A stretch of DNA of 40,104 nucleotides from Mucidula mucida. Its lineage: Eukaryota > Basidiomycota > Agaricomycetes > Agaricales > Physalacriaceae. A model generated the notes under the pieces. It was not told the origin of the DNA and did not search any database. It was given only the letters and a program-made list of their open reading frames with translations. The position numbers and the translations under genes are program-made. The DNA lies in contig JADNYV010000313.1 of the NCBI GenBank assembly GCA_015501055.1, positions 1 to 40,104 on the forward strand, in the 5' to 3' direction. Shown piece after piece: positions 30,210-39,810 of the stretch (its first letter is position 1; each line of letters opens with the position of its first letter).

Positions 30210-33190
30210 CAGTGATCCACCACGGAACAGGACAACACCACGCAACAGGACAAATGGCCCGGAACCACCCCCACACGTCGCATTTGCCCTCGGTCACAAT
30301 ACTAACAAGTGGTTTTATGTATGTTCTTGTTAAATACACAATCTCCGAAGCAATACCATTTTGTAAAATTCATATGGTGCATGATTATTCATGAATTTCT
30401 CTAAGAACCTGTCTTTTGACTGTCGGAGTCAATGCACGCCACTCCAGTTACTTCAGATACTTTCATAACACCAAGAAACATACATCTAGGTAATTTTAGG
30501 CATCTGAGACGAGCACAGTACCATGTTGGAACAAGTCCCAGTCGGAGGCAAGAAATCTGTGTCACACTCCCAATGGGGACAGATGACACACGCGCTTGCT
30601 CTTCCTTCATGACGCGTCTTCCTGTCAGTGTCGTCTCTCACGAGATGGTTGGCCGTGCTCGCTCCGATGCCAGAAAACAACAGGACTACAGTGCTATCAA
30701 GGAAAAATGGATGCTGCAAGCTGTGGAGGAATACCACACCGAAAAAGAAGATGCCAAAAAGGATGCCAGGAAAGCGAAAGGTGCTCAGGTTATTTGTTCT
30801 GATGTTGAGGAGAGGTGCTGGAAGGAAGATCATGTCCGCATTAAACTGCATCGGAGCACGATGCTTGAACGGTACAAGGGTCGGCCGAGCAAGCAGGAGT
30901 ATTGGAACGAGGAAACTGGTTGGCTAAACAAACAAGAGCAGGACAAAGTGGTCGACTATTGCATCGCTCTAGCTAACCGCGGCTTCCCTCTCACTCTCAA
31001 ACGCATTAAGGAGGTTGGGGAGAAGATTGCACGCGCTCGCCACGGAGACTCATTCCCGGAAGATGGTCTAGGGAAGAATTGGTCAGGCCGCTTCCTCCAA
31101 AAGCACTCGAATCGTCTCTCACCGTACTGGACTCATGGTCTTGATCACTCGAGGGCCCGCGCAGTCAATCCGACGACTAAAGAAGCCTACTTCGAGCTTC
31201 TTGCTAAGGTTATTCGTGGTGACGGAACCGAGGAGGACAAGATAGTGGACGAGCTCAAGTATGGTGCAGATGAGACTGGCATGCAGCAGGGCGTCGGAGG
31301 TCGAGAGCGAGTAGTTGGACCTAAGGGCCAGTCTGTTCAGCACCAGCAGCAAGGTGGTGACTGAGAAAACATTACCGTTTTGTGCACCATTTGCGCAGAC
31401 GGTACATCGCTTCCGCCGGCAGTTATCTTCAAGGGGGAGTACTTCCAGACGTCGTGGGCCCAGGAGAATCCGCTAAACGCATCGTAAGTGATAGGCTTTG
31501 ATCCAAATATGTGCGCTAAATCGTACCTTATAGAATTGGACACTCCAAGAAGGGATACATCGACGGAGAAATTGGTGTCCTCTGGATCAAACAATTTGAT
31601 CAGCAAACCAAGGCGAAGGCTGCCGGACGTTGGCGCTTACTACTAGTTGACGGCCATAGCTCTCACTACACACTTGAGTTCCTGGAGTACGCGAAGGCCC
31701 ATCGAATCGAGGTCTTATGCTATCCATCCCATTCCACCCACGTGTACCAGGGACTCGACGTCGTTATATTTGCAGTCGTCAAGCAGCGTTTCCGTGAGGA
31801 GCAAACGGCATATGAGCAGAACACAGGGAAGAAAGTCATCAAGGCCGTCTTTCTCTCTGTTTACGGCAAGGCGCACGTCAAAGTGTTCACTCGTGACAAC
31901 ATACTTTCCGCCTTTCGGAAAACTGGTGTTGTTCCATTCAACCCCGATGTCATCACTGACTCACAGATGGCACCGGCTCTTGCATCATCCTCACGCAGCG
32001 CCCTTCCTCTTACCCTCTCCACTCCGGAACGTGCAGTCTCTCATCTCCTTCTGGATCTGAAAACTCACGCACGTCAAAATCCATTGTTCGGACTGATGGA
32101 TGTGACCAACTCACCTTCGACGGGTACACCTATTGCGCGGAGCCTTCTCGACACCCTTACACGGTCCTCTTCATCATCTTCGTATGCCTTCCTCACTGCT
32201 GACCGCATCACCTCTGACATGGTTCCTCCACATTACAACACCACTCCCATCTCACCCATCAGGATGAAACGCCGCTTCGAGGAAGTTCTAGAGATTGAAC
32301 CACAAACGTGTCATGAGCGCGATCTCCGTGATTCATTGATTGACTCACAGGAGAATGAGCGCGCTCTAAAGCGGCGATTGGTCGAGGTCCAGACGGGCAT
32401 GGTAATGGCAAATGTATATGTTGGCCAGACTCAAACCCAGCTTCAGGAGGACGAGGAAAGGAAGAAGCAGAAGGGCAAGGGCTCAAATCGGCTTAATGCG
32501 GATGGTATGCCCAAGCTTTTTACTGGGCCAGAATTTATGTCGGCGGCACAGAAGCACCATGATGACCGGGAGGCGAAGGAGAAGGAAAAGGAGCAGCGGG
32601 TGGAGGAAGGAACCAAGTATACAGCTGATTTGGGGGTGTGGAATAAGGAGGAGGCGGAACGCGTAGAGCGCAACAATCAGAGGCGTTCTCAGCACAAGAC
32701 GGCCCTAGCTGCATGGAAGGTGGAGTCAGACCGTGCTAAAAGCCAGAAGAGGCGTGCGGGATGGTTGAAGCCAAAGTTGGGTGACTTGGAGAAAGGTCGG
32801 CCCAAACCAAAGAAACAGACAGCTGTTGCTTTACCAAGCACATCGCGCCAAAACGGCGACGACGAGGACGAGATGGAAGAAGATGAAGAAGATGGGGAAC
32901 CCGAGGTTGACTCTGATGACGAGTAGATCCGCCATTGCCGGTCGTCCCCATAAGGCATATCAGTGTGATGTGACCTCGTCCTGTTGGATGGTGCCCTGCC
33001 GATAAGCATCGGTGAAGTATATCCATCATTCGCTGCATTGACACGGCGCGTACTCTGTAAACTCTTACATAGAAATCATTATATAACCTGTCTAGTTACT
33101 ATGTATGGCTCAGACATATTATTCTCTTGTGATTGTATGTCTTCCGTAGCCGATCTTTATTTGGCTGTCCTGTTCCGTGGTGGATGACTG
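30210..33190 (+). mobile_element. Complete pogo-type DNA transposon
   Basis: 2981 bp. Left end 30210-30234 and right end 33166-33190 are inverted repeats of 25 bases with one mismatch (CAGTGATCC... against CAGTCATCC...). The flanking dinucleotide TA on both sides (30208-30209 and 33191-33192) is the target duplication of the Tc1/mariner/pogo superfamily. One transposase gene lies inside. The element sits about 190 bases upstream of the intact F-box gene and points away from it. Confidence 0.9.
30609..32926 (+). pseudogene. pogo transposase (HTH plus DDE), one premature stop
   Basis: Exons 30609-31483 and 31534-32926 (50-nt intron, GTAAGT..TAG). The N-terminal half has a helix-turn-helix/CENPB-like region (ALANRGFPLTLKRIKEVGEKI, GKNWSGRFLQKHSNRL). 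The catalytic half has YGADETGMQ (first Asp), LLLVDGHSSHYT (second Asp), CYPSHSTHVYQGLDVVIF (third Asp) and NILSAFRKTGVVPFNP. After these come charged coiled coil and an Asp/Glu-rich end. A TGA at 31362-31364 stands where relatives have Arg (the GGREN block), consistent with CGA to TGA; sequence on both sides stays in frame. The start is uncertain: in-frame ATGs occur at 30432, 30573, 30609 and 30645. With intact ends but a broken enzyme, movement would need a helper. Confidence 0.85.
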
Positions 33191-33813
33191 TATGTATCGT
33201 AGACATAGACATTGATCAATCGAAAGTCATGCATGTGTGTGGGCAAAGGCCGGTGAGAACCTTCGGGCCCCAACGACTTCCTGTGACGGAGACGCGGTCA
33301 GCTGCGAGGGTGGGCGGGACCAAACTCGTAAGTCGCGTCAACGGCGGACAGTCGTTAGAGCAATGGATGGAGAGAGCAGACTTCCACGTCTAGACTTGAA
33401 TATGTTTGTATGATTGCTTGAGCAGATAGACATGGAGGTCTGCTATGAAAGGGAGGGAGGGTGGGGAAAAGAGCGAACGGCGGAGCCAGTCGACGGTGTG
33501 CTATTCGAGCGCGCACCGTCGACGTCGACGTGATGGCGGTAACAAAAGAGGAAGGAGTTACCGCATCACGTGTCGGTGCGAAGATCTCAAGCTGCTACAT
33601 ACTCGTGCCTCGCACATCGCAGCTCAACAATTTGTGTTCCATTGCATATCTATTAATCGTGTTCCTATTTCTCAGATATTGCCTATGAGATCAAGCATCA
33701 TATTCTGCTATTGTAATTGTAACATATTCCTGTCTTACATGTAACCTATCAAGCACCCGAATTGCGACATGTGCGCCACATCAGTTCCTACGTACACCTG
33801 TGGCTCTGCGAGT
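33191..33813. other. Intergenic stretch, no gene seen
   Basis: Short frames only. A small inverted repeat around GTCGACGTCGAC-like sequence occurs near 33495-33532. The end (GCGCCACATCAGTT at about 33772-33785) matches the 3' flank of orphan copies 3 and 4. Confidence 0.45.
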
Positions 33814-34433
33814 TCAAAAGTTCCACTCCCCAACTTTCCGTCCGCCCGTATCAGAGTACCGAATCACCTTGTCCTCCTCTTCGAGATGCTTGGCAGTAAC
33901 CGTCTCTCCTGAAATCTCCGACGACATGTGCAGAAGCTTGAGTACCCATAGTTGCGGCTTACGTCCGTTCGACCATTGGTCGAACAGAAAGGAGCTATCG
34001 TGTGAAAGCAGAACTGCATGCGCGAGAACTGTGCGGATTAAGATAAACTGGGGCACAGCTGTAGTGACGACTTACGGTCTGACGGTTGACCAGCGAAATC
34101 GCGAAGAAAAATGCTCCACTCGTACCGGTCAAGGTCTCTGGTTCCTTCAACTGCGATGCGGGCCATTGTCCTCTCTACGGCGACGTTATAGCCGCCCTGT
34201 ATATCAAGGATCTGGAATGGGTCCCTGTCGTACATATACGAATACGTACGCGGAGGGTCATCTACAAGCGGCCATGGGAAGTCGTAATCAGGACCATCGG
34301 CCCAGGTGTTCGGCGTCGATGGATCCATCGCTCCGGTCCACCCCCACGGTTCGCGGTAACTCTGGATTCTTTCAAAGAGGAAGCGCTTCAGAGTGCCGCG
34401 CGCCGCTTGGACCTGAGATTCACGAGAGCCCAT
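33814..34433 (-). CDS. Orphan W-x-x-GPD-x-x-FPW family, copy 2
   Basis: Exons 34433-34076 and 34028-33814 give 190 aa. Exon 1 shows GTLKRFLFERIQSY, the signature WADGPDYDFPW, FQILDIQGGYNVAVERTMARI and DRYEWSIFLRDF. The donor is GTAAGT in phase 1; the acceptor chosen (CACAG before 34028) keeps the phase, whereas a nearer CCCCAG does not. Exon 2 has LAHAVLLSHDSSFLF, QLWVLKLLHMSSE and a shorter, divergent end. No signal peptide, membrane span or known domain was seen. It is shorter at the C-terminus than copies 3 and 4, lacking the EPRLVPEEG block in clear form. Confidence 0.7.
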
Positions 34434-34491
34434 TGTTATGAACTCTGAAGACTGCGAGGTGAATGGTCAAGGACGAGGTGAGACGGTCCGG

Positions 34492-34498
34492 CTTTATA
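34492..34498 (-). promoter_or_regulatory. TATA box of orphan-family copy 2
   Basis: TATAAAG on the minus strand, about 60 bases upstream of ATG 34433. Confidence 0.5.
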
Positions 34499-34529
34499 GA
34501 AGAAAAAAACGCAGACAAAGTTGGGTGAG

Positions 34530-34760
34530 ACTATACTCGAACAAGAAGGTTGAGCCCACGATGAGGACGCTAAAATTGGATATCATCGACGATCGTGCTA
34601 GGACAAAGGATTGAATGAGATGGATGCTGTGCGAGAACAAGGAAGCTGAACGCGCGATGAATAGTGATCTGTATCACCGTGTGGTCAAACTTGACTGGGC
34701 TGACGATCGCTGTGCTGCATGATACTCGAACAAGGAGGTTGAGCCCAAGATCAAGCCAGG
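34530..34760. repeat. Three degenerate ~96-bp tandem repeats upstream of copy 2
   Basis: The core GAACAAGGAGGTTGAGCCCA-like sequence recurs at about 34538, 34633 and 34730 with GACGATCG and TGCTGTGC blocks in the same relative place between the cores. It lies directly upstream of the copy 2 promoter. The rest of 34761-35545 shows no gene. Confidence 0.6.
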
Positions 34761-35545
34761 GGCAGTTCACAGGAGTTGAGTAGGACGACTTCTTGCTGCG
34801 GAAGGCCATAGAAGGGAGCGTCGAGTGATGTTCATGGCCCCGAAGATCGTCATGGCGGACAAGGGTGAGGTGAGGAGATCATTGGCGAGGCGCTTCGACT
34901 GGTGAAATGAGTATTGACATCAGCTCATTTATAGAAACTTTCTCCTTGCAGTGTTCAATGCTGACCCAGAGCTTATAATAGATGGCAATTCAATGGTTTG
35001 TTCATTACATGGAGGATGAAGTTCGAATTTCTCGTCACGACTGACTTCTTCGCACGCCGTCATTCTAATTCAGCGCACGCGCGTCAATTTGTGACGCTCT
35101 TACTCAGCGTGCAGTCATCCGCCCCGAACTAGAGACACGATTCATTCTCTGCGCTGCTCCTGCGTATCTTACGCTGAATGTCGTGTTGATTCTCGACGCC
35201 GTCACAAGAAAGGAAAGGATTGTTCCATACCTTGTTCTGGCATGGCAAGCACAGGCTCGTGAACTCGACATAGCATTGTGTTGAGCCGAACCGTGATCGA
35301 GCAGCGCTCAAGAAGACTGACTTTTTGACGTAATGGAAAGTAATATCAGAAGACGACTATGCTCGTTGAAAATAGCATGCACGCCGCGAGATGGCAGACT
35401 GGCGATGTTGCATGTGTGGAGATGGTGAGAGTACTTTGTTTCACGCCCTTTTGTCACAGAGCAAGCGAGCAATGAATTATTGAGTAAGTATGATGAACAC
35501 TGGGGCTGCGAGCTACGCGCCACATCAGTTATACCTATTAGGCCA

Positions 35546-36185
35546 TTACCATTTGAGCTCTTGCTCCGAAGGATGATTTCGCATGCCATCGTACTTGATA
35601 ACATATTTCTGTCTGACCTGTCCTTCTGCGAAACTTCCCTCCTTCGGAACAAGGCGTGGCTCACACTTGGCCTCGATCTCTTGTTCTTCGTTGACAGAGA
35701 TTCTCAGAAGCATGAGGACCCACAGTGTAAGCTCGTCCTTGCTCGCTACGCCAAGCAGATCCTTGATATTCTTGACGCGGAAATATATATCTGCGAGAGC
35801 TGTGGAGTCGCTCGCGTGAGGATCACGACCAAGTAAAGGCATACGTACCGTAACTATGCTCTTCTAGAGTCCCATCATCGGCCAAGTCAAGACGATGTAT
35901 GGCCCAGCCGTAGGTATCCAGGGCCCCAGGCATCTTTATGGCAGCCAATGTGCGGCTCAACTCAACAGTACACCCCTCGCCGATGTCGAGGATCTGGGAT
36001 GCCGATGAACTGTCGAGATCCATCCACGGAAAAGCGGCATCAGGACCGTTCGGCCAGCTTGTTGCTGTCTTTGTGGGATGCGGGTCGGGCGGTACACTGG
36101 AATCGTAATCCTGGGCGATTTCTGCGTCTAGGAAGTCGAGCAGAACTCGACGGGTGTTGGGGGAATTGTCCCAGTCGTGGGCCAT
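35546..36185 (-). CDS. Orphan W-x-x-GPD-x-x-FPW family, copy 3
   Basis: Exons 36185-35849 and 35799-35546 give 196 aa (49-nt intron, GTACGT..CAG, phase 1). Exon 1: TRRVLLDFLDAEIAQDY, SWPNGPDAAFPWMD, QILDIGEGCTVELSRTLAAI, DTYGWAIHRLDL. Exon 2: LADIYFRVKNIKDLLGV, LTLWVLMLLRISV, EPRLVPKEGSFAEG, RQKYVIKY. The gene appears intact. No known domain is recognised; the regular alternation of hydrophobic residues suggests a small beta-rich globular fold, which is inference. Likely cytosolic, since no targeting signal is visible. Confidence 0.75.
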
Positions 36186-36251
36186 GTTGAGAAGATAGAT
36201 GGGGGGAGATGTGTGGAGAATGATGCTGTAATGGAGGTTGCGGCTGAGAAG

Positions 36252-36272
36252 TTATAGGAAACGGAACAATAG
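36252..36272 (-). promoter_or_regulatory. Core promoter of orphan-family copy 3
   Basis: On the minus strand CCTATTGTTCCGTTTCCTATAA, 67 bases before ATG 36185. The same order of CTATTGTTCC and CTATAA is found at copies 1 and 4. Confidence 0.55.
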
Positions 36273-36599
36273 GACGGAGGCTGTGTTGGATTCTACTAGA
36301 AGGAGATTGAAGTCACGACGAGGACAATCATGATTTGATTATCATGTAAATCATCGACATCATTATTAGGCGCTTCCAGTGGACTGTAAATGGAACAAGA
36401 GAATGTACTTCCCGGATCCGGAGACGAGGCGAATCCGGGCCGCCACGTCCATTGTAAGTCAATAGCGATTTGTTATGCCGGCCGGTTCAATTGTGGCGAA
36501 CTGTCTCGTGAACTCGACATACTTACTTATCAAGTTCACCTTGCAGTAGAATGCGTAGTTCTGCTTCTTCAAGTCATCTAGTCCCACAACCCTCACTCA

Positions 36600-37055
36600 G
36601 AGTGTTTACATCTATCACCACTTTCGCACCGAGTCGGACCGTGCACACTCACACTCGGGGGTGCACACTCACACCCGGGCGCACTGCCACGCGCTGAAAA
36701 GGGCAAAAATAGTCATTGATCTCCTGTTTGTGACATGGCACCGGTCAGGGTAGGGTAGGGTAGGTGAGATGGTGATTCCGCCGCGCGCGTCAGCGCGCCC
36801 AACACTTAGGCTTCGGGTACCAGGTTAGGAAAGGGTTAGGGTTCGTGGTTAGGGGTTTGAATCGGTTAGCGGTGGATACATATATCTTCTCGGGTGGGGC
36901 GGGATGAGGGGCGCGTGGCGGGGACGAACTGTGGACCGTGGTGTTCAAATTTTGTAATTCTGTTCATGTGCTGACAGGGACCACTATGGGTGTGCACCCC
37001 CCAGTGTGAGTGTGCGCGCTCTGAGTGGGTACGAAAGTGGAGATAGTTGTATATA
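36600..37055. mobile_element. Small terminal-inverted-repeat element (MITE-like)
   Basis: About 455 bp. The left arm (about 36605-36672: CTATCACCACTTTCGCACC ... GTGCACACTCACAC) is the imperfect inverse of the right arm (about 36988-37054). It has no coding capacity. It separates the two units of the orphan-gene duplication. I could not define a target duplication with certainty, so the superfamily is unknown. Confidence 0.65.
36747..36862. repeat. Telomere-like GGGTA and TTAGGG tracts inside the small element
   Basis: GGGTAGGGTAGGGTAGG at about 36748-36765, then GTTAGGAAAGGGTTAGGGTT and GGTTAGGGG at about 36823-36857. These are too short and mixed to be a chromosome end. Confidence 0.7.
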
Positions 37056-37325
37056 CTCCTCAAGGGTCCTCACGTCCAACTCCCCGGTCGAGATCTGCCA
37101 CTCTTGGCGATCAAGCAGCGCTGTAGCTCCTCTGACCATTCGACGTAATGGAGATTGCCCATGACGACGCTAACAGGGGATTTTGCATCTGGGGAGATGT
37201 TGAAAGCACTTTGTTTCACGCCCTTTCGTCACAGAACAAGCGAGCGAATCACGAAGTATGATGAACACTGGGGCTGCGAGTTACGCGCCACATCAGTTAT
37301 ATCTAGTATACACGTCTTCGTCCAT

Positions 37326-37964
37326 TTACCAGTACAGTTCATGCTCTGGATTCCCTCGCAAGCCCACGTACTTAATGACATATTTCCGTCTATCCTTCCC
37401 TTCTGCGTAAACTCCCTCCTCAGGAACAAGGCGTGGCTCATACGTCGTATCAATCTCTTGTTTACGAATGAGAGAGATTTTCAGAAGCCTGAGGACCCAC
37501 AGTCGAGCGTCATTCTTGCTCGTGACGTTGAACAGATGTTGTATATTATGGGCGCGAAAATAGGTTTGTGCTATAGCTGTTGTGCGTGTTGAGGACCACG
37601 ACGAAAGGCATATGTATACTGACTCACAATATACACTCCTCTGTAAAACTCCTGTACGGGTACGAAGACAGTATATGGCCCAGTGGTAGCAGTCTAATCC
37701 GATTCCAGGCTCCTCGATGTTAATGATTGTGCGCCTCAAGACGACAGTACGCCCCTTGCCGATCTTGAGGAACTGGGATGCGAAACGACTCGTGGGATCC
37801 ATCCACGGAAAAGAGGCATCGGGACCTTTGGACCATCTCGATGCTCTTATTACTCGATGCGCCCTGTGCGATACAGAATTGTAGTTGCGGCACTGCCTGA
37901 TTTTCGCGCGTAGGAACTTGCGCAAAATTTGACGAGTGATGGGGCATTGGTGCCATTCACCCAT
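37326..37964 (-). CDS. Orphan W-x-x-GPD-x-x-FPW family, copy 4
   Basis: Exons 37964-37628 and 37576-37326 give 195 aa (51-nt intron, GTGAGT..CAG, phase 1). Exon 1 is exactly the length of that in copy 3. It shows TRQILRKFLRAKIRQ, WSKGPDASFPWMD, FLKIGKGRTVVLRRTI and CYHWAIYCL; exon 2 shows IAQTYFRAHNIQHLFNV, RLWVLRLLKISL, EPRLVPEEGVYAEG and RRKYVIKYVG. The N-terminal 45 residues are strongly basic and differ almost completely from copy 3. The intron is also open in this frame, so an unspliced product of 212 aa is possible. Function unknown. Confidence 0.75.
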   Translation of the reverse strand: MGEWHQCPITRQILRKFLRAKIRQCRNYNSVSHRAHRVIRASRWSKGPDASFPWMDPTSRFASQFLKIGKGRTVVLRRTIINIEEPGIGLDCYHWAIYCLRTRTGVLQRSVYCESVYICLSSWSSTRTTAIAQTYFRAHNIQHLFNVTSKNDARLWVLRLLKISLIRKQEIDTTYEPRLVPEEGVYAEGKDRRKYVIKYVGLRGNPEHELYW

Positions 37965-38038
37965 GATGAAAACAATAGAAAAGGGGGGAAATGTGTGGAT
38001 GATGATGAAGTGATGGAGGTTGCGTCTGCGGCTGGGAA

Positions 38039-38060
38039 TTTATAGGAAATGGAACAATAG
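38039..38060 (-). promoter_or_regulatory. Core promoter of orphan-family copy 4
   Basis: On the minus strand CTATTGTTCCATTTCCTATAAA, about 75 bases before ATG 37964. Confidence 0.55.
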
Positions 38061-38240
38061 GACGGAGGCTGTGTTAGATTCTACTGGAAGGAGATTAAAA
38101 TCACGATGAGGACTCTAACGATCTGATGATAACGTACATCATGAGCATCATAACTAGGCTGTGCAAGTAGACTGTAAATTGAACAAGAGAATGTACGAAC
38201 GCCACTCTTCGTCGGATTTACCAAACTCCGAAGACGAGGC

Positions 38241-38584
38241 GAATCCGGGCCGAAAGTCTAGAGCGAATGTGGGGATTATTGTGACAGGACTGATGTCATG
38301 GAGGTGAGTCACGTCGGTAGGCTTCGGACACGGGTTTGCAACGTTCCACCATCCTGCCTCCACGCCTCCATCGTCCTTTTATAGCCAGAGCCTAGCCTGT
38401 CTCTGCCCACCTAACCTACGCCCAATCCCACCTTGTCCTCCGCCGGACTACTTTATCCTTTCCATCCCGCGCAAGTCGCAGCCGTCCTTGCACAGCAGCT
38501 AGCAACGGACGACTAGCCCGTTTGCGCCACATATTACGACTCGTCTGCACGTCTGCTCTCCCGTACATATATTCACGACGTATC
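38241..38584. other. Intergenic region with divergent promoters
   Basis: No gene. TTTTATAG at about 38377-38384 is a TATA-like element about 200 bases before the acidic orphan gene; it would need a long leader. Confidence 0.4.
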
Positions 38585-39231
38585 ATGTCTAACGCATCGT
38601 CTTACTGGCGTCGCCGTCCCATCGGCCGAGCGTCCTCTCCGCCGACTTGGGCCTGCTACGAGCAGATCTTGCACTACGACGACTCTGGGAGCGGCAGCGA
38701 CGACGATCGCAGCTGTTCCGAGGATGACGAGGACTATGCCGCGCCTCCGCCGGTGTCGCATGCCGACGACGGGATGGCCATGGATATGGACGGAGTTGTC
38801 CCAGACACAGGCGCGGAGCCGCAGCCACAGTCTGATGTGGTGTCTGCGAATGTCAAGGGAAAGGGCAAGGAACGCGCTGTAGACGTGGATCTGGAGACGC
38901 AGGAAAAGATAAGGCAGAGAGAGCGAGAGCTGCGTAGACAAGAGAGGGAAAGGAAGCGGAAGGAGAGGCCGGTCATGCTTCGTCCGATTTTGACGATCCA
39001 GAAGAGCCAAGGATTCGTGTGGAACCAGGACTTGTTCGTGCCCGCGTATTGCAAGGATAGATGTGCGTTTCCTATCTCGTGTTCACCCTGCGCAGATATC
39101 AATTATCATTTACAGACATCGCATCTACGTCTCCGCCGACGTCGCACTCCCCGTTCGCGTCGGGTAATGACTTTGACCCCGTCGAGGTTGTCGAGATAAG
39201 GATAGAAGAAGGCGAATCGTGGGTACCCTAA
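38585..39231 (+). CDS. Acidic orphan protein with charged helix
   Basis: Exons 38585-39062 and 39116-39231 (53-nt intron, GTGCGT..CAG, phase 1) give 197 aa. The N-terminus SSYWRRRPIGRASSPPTW is basic and aromatic. Residues about 35-60 are an acidic Ser/Asp/Glu stretch (DDSGSGSDDDRSCSEDDEDY), followed by a Pro-rich part. About 108-140 is a highly charged single-helix-like run (EKIRQRERELRRQERERKRKER). The end (NDFDPVEVVEIRIEEGESWVP) is predicted only through splicing. Within the intron a nearer AG exists, but only the acceptor before 39116 leads to this acidic end without stops. No known domain; nuclear location is a guess from composition. Confidence 0.65.
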
Positions 39232-39588
39232 ATGTTTACACCCGCTGCTCTCCCTAGCGTAGATGCCCCGGTCACTACGTTCCCTATTACAATCATCCAT
39301 CCATTTTGTTTACTTTTACTCATACATTCATCATTTACCTATCCCAACTCAAAATCCCATAACATGTACATTTATGTCTCGTCTACAGGCTTACTTTTCT
39401 GTCATCGTTGTTTTATTAATTAATCTCATGCTGCTACAAATCTGTGTGTGGTACGTGGCGATGAATTTTCTTTGCCAAACACGACCTCTTGATGGTCTTC
39501 ATTAGCAAACCATGAGCCTGTATTCTCGTTCTCTTTCCCACTAGCACCCGTATTCACACCTCTCTCGTCGCTCAAAACTCACAAGTTC
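39232..39588. other. Intergenic AT-rich stretch
   Basis: Presumed 3' flank of the acidic orphan; nothing coding was seen. Confidence 0.45.
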
Positions 39589-39810
39589 TCAAAGAAAGAG
39601 GTACGCATTTGTCGTCCCATTAATTGTTATCGCTTCAACTCTGGCAACAGGCAACGAATAGTCCATAATTGGGTCCGTCGTCGGGGTGATGGCAATCAAG
39701 ACGTCAATTCGCGTGTGGAAGCACAAGTATGTCCAATCGCCGCAGAGTTTCAGGGATTTGAGGAGGTGCGTGGTCAAGTTGAGAAAGTTGTCATTCTCAG
39801 TTAAAACCAT
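39589..39810 (-). CDS. Unassigned ORF, possible terminal exon
   Basis: 73 codons with protein-like content (FLNLTTHLLKSLKLCGDWTYLCFHTRIDVLIAITP, then MDYSLPVARVEAITING). I do not recognise it. It may be the last exon of a minus-strand gene that continues past the window edge, or a small independent ORF. No convincing upstream exon was found in 39811-40104. Confidence 0.3.
   Translation of the reverse strand: MVLTENDNFLNLTTHLLKSLKLCGDWTYLCFHTRIDVLIAITPTTDPIMDYSLPVARVEAITINGTTNAYLFL

Larger units (their letters stand above)
35340..36450 (-). repeat. Second tandem duplication, unit carrying orphan copy 3
   Basis: Direct repeat of about 1.1 kb with 37145-38240. Shared blocks include GACGTAATGG, CTTTGTTTCACGCCC, TATGATGAACACTGGGGCTG and the promoter block near 36252-36330, where I count about 6 differences in 74 bases. 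The two units are separated by a terminal-inverted-repeat element. Confidence 0.75.
37145..38240 (-). repeat. Second tandem duplication, unit carrying orphan copy 4
   Basis: Partner of 35340-36450. The match ends near 38240 with the shared GACGAGGCGAATCCGGGCC block (36424-36442 and 38234-38252). Confidence 0.75.

Noticed and set aside
1253..32926. A link between the CENP-C-like genes and the pogo transposase (CENP-B was domesticated from pogo)
   Set aside because: The transposase lies in a complete mobile element 25 kb away, with no sign of domestication; proximity is best taken as chance.
36747..36862. A chromosome end
   Set aside because: The TTAGGG-like tracts are short, mixed with other sequence, enclosed by inverted arms and followed by genes.
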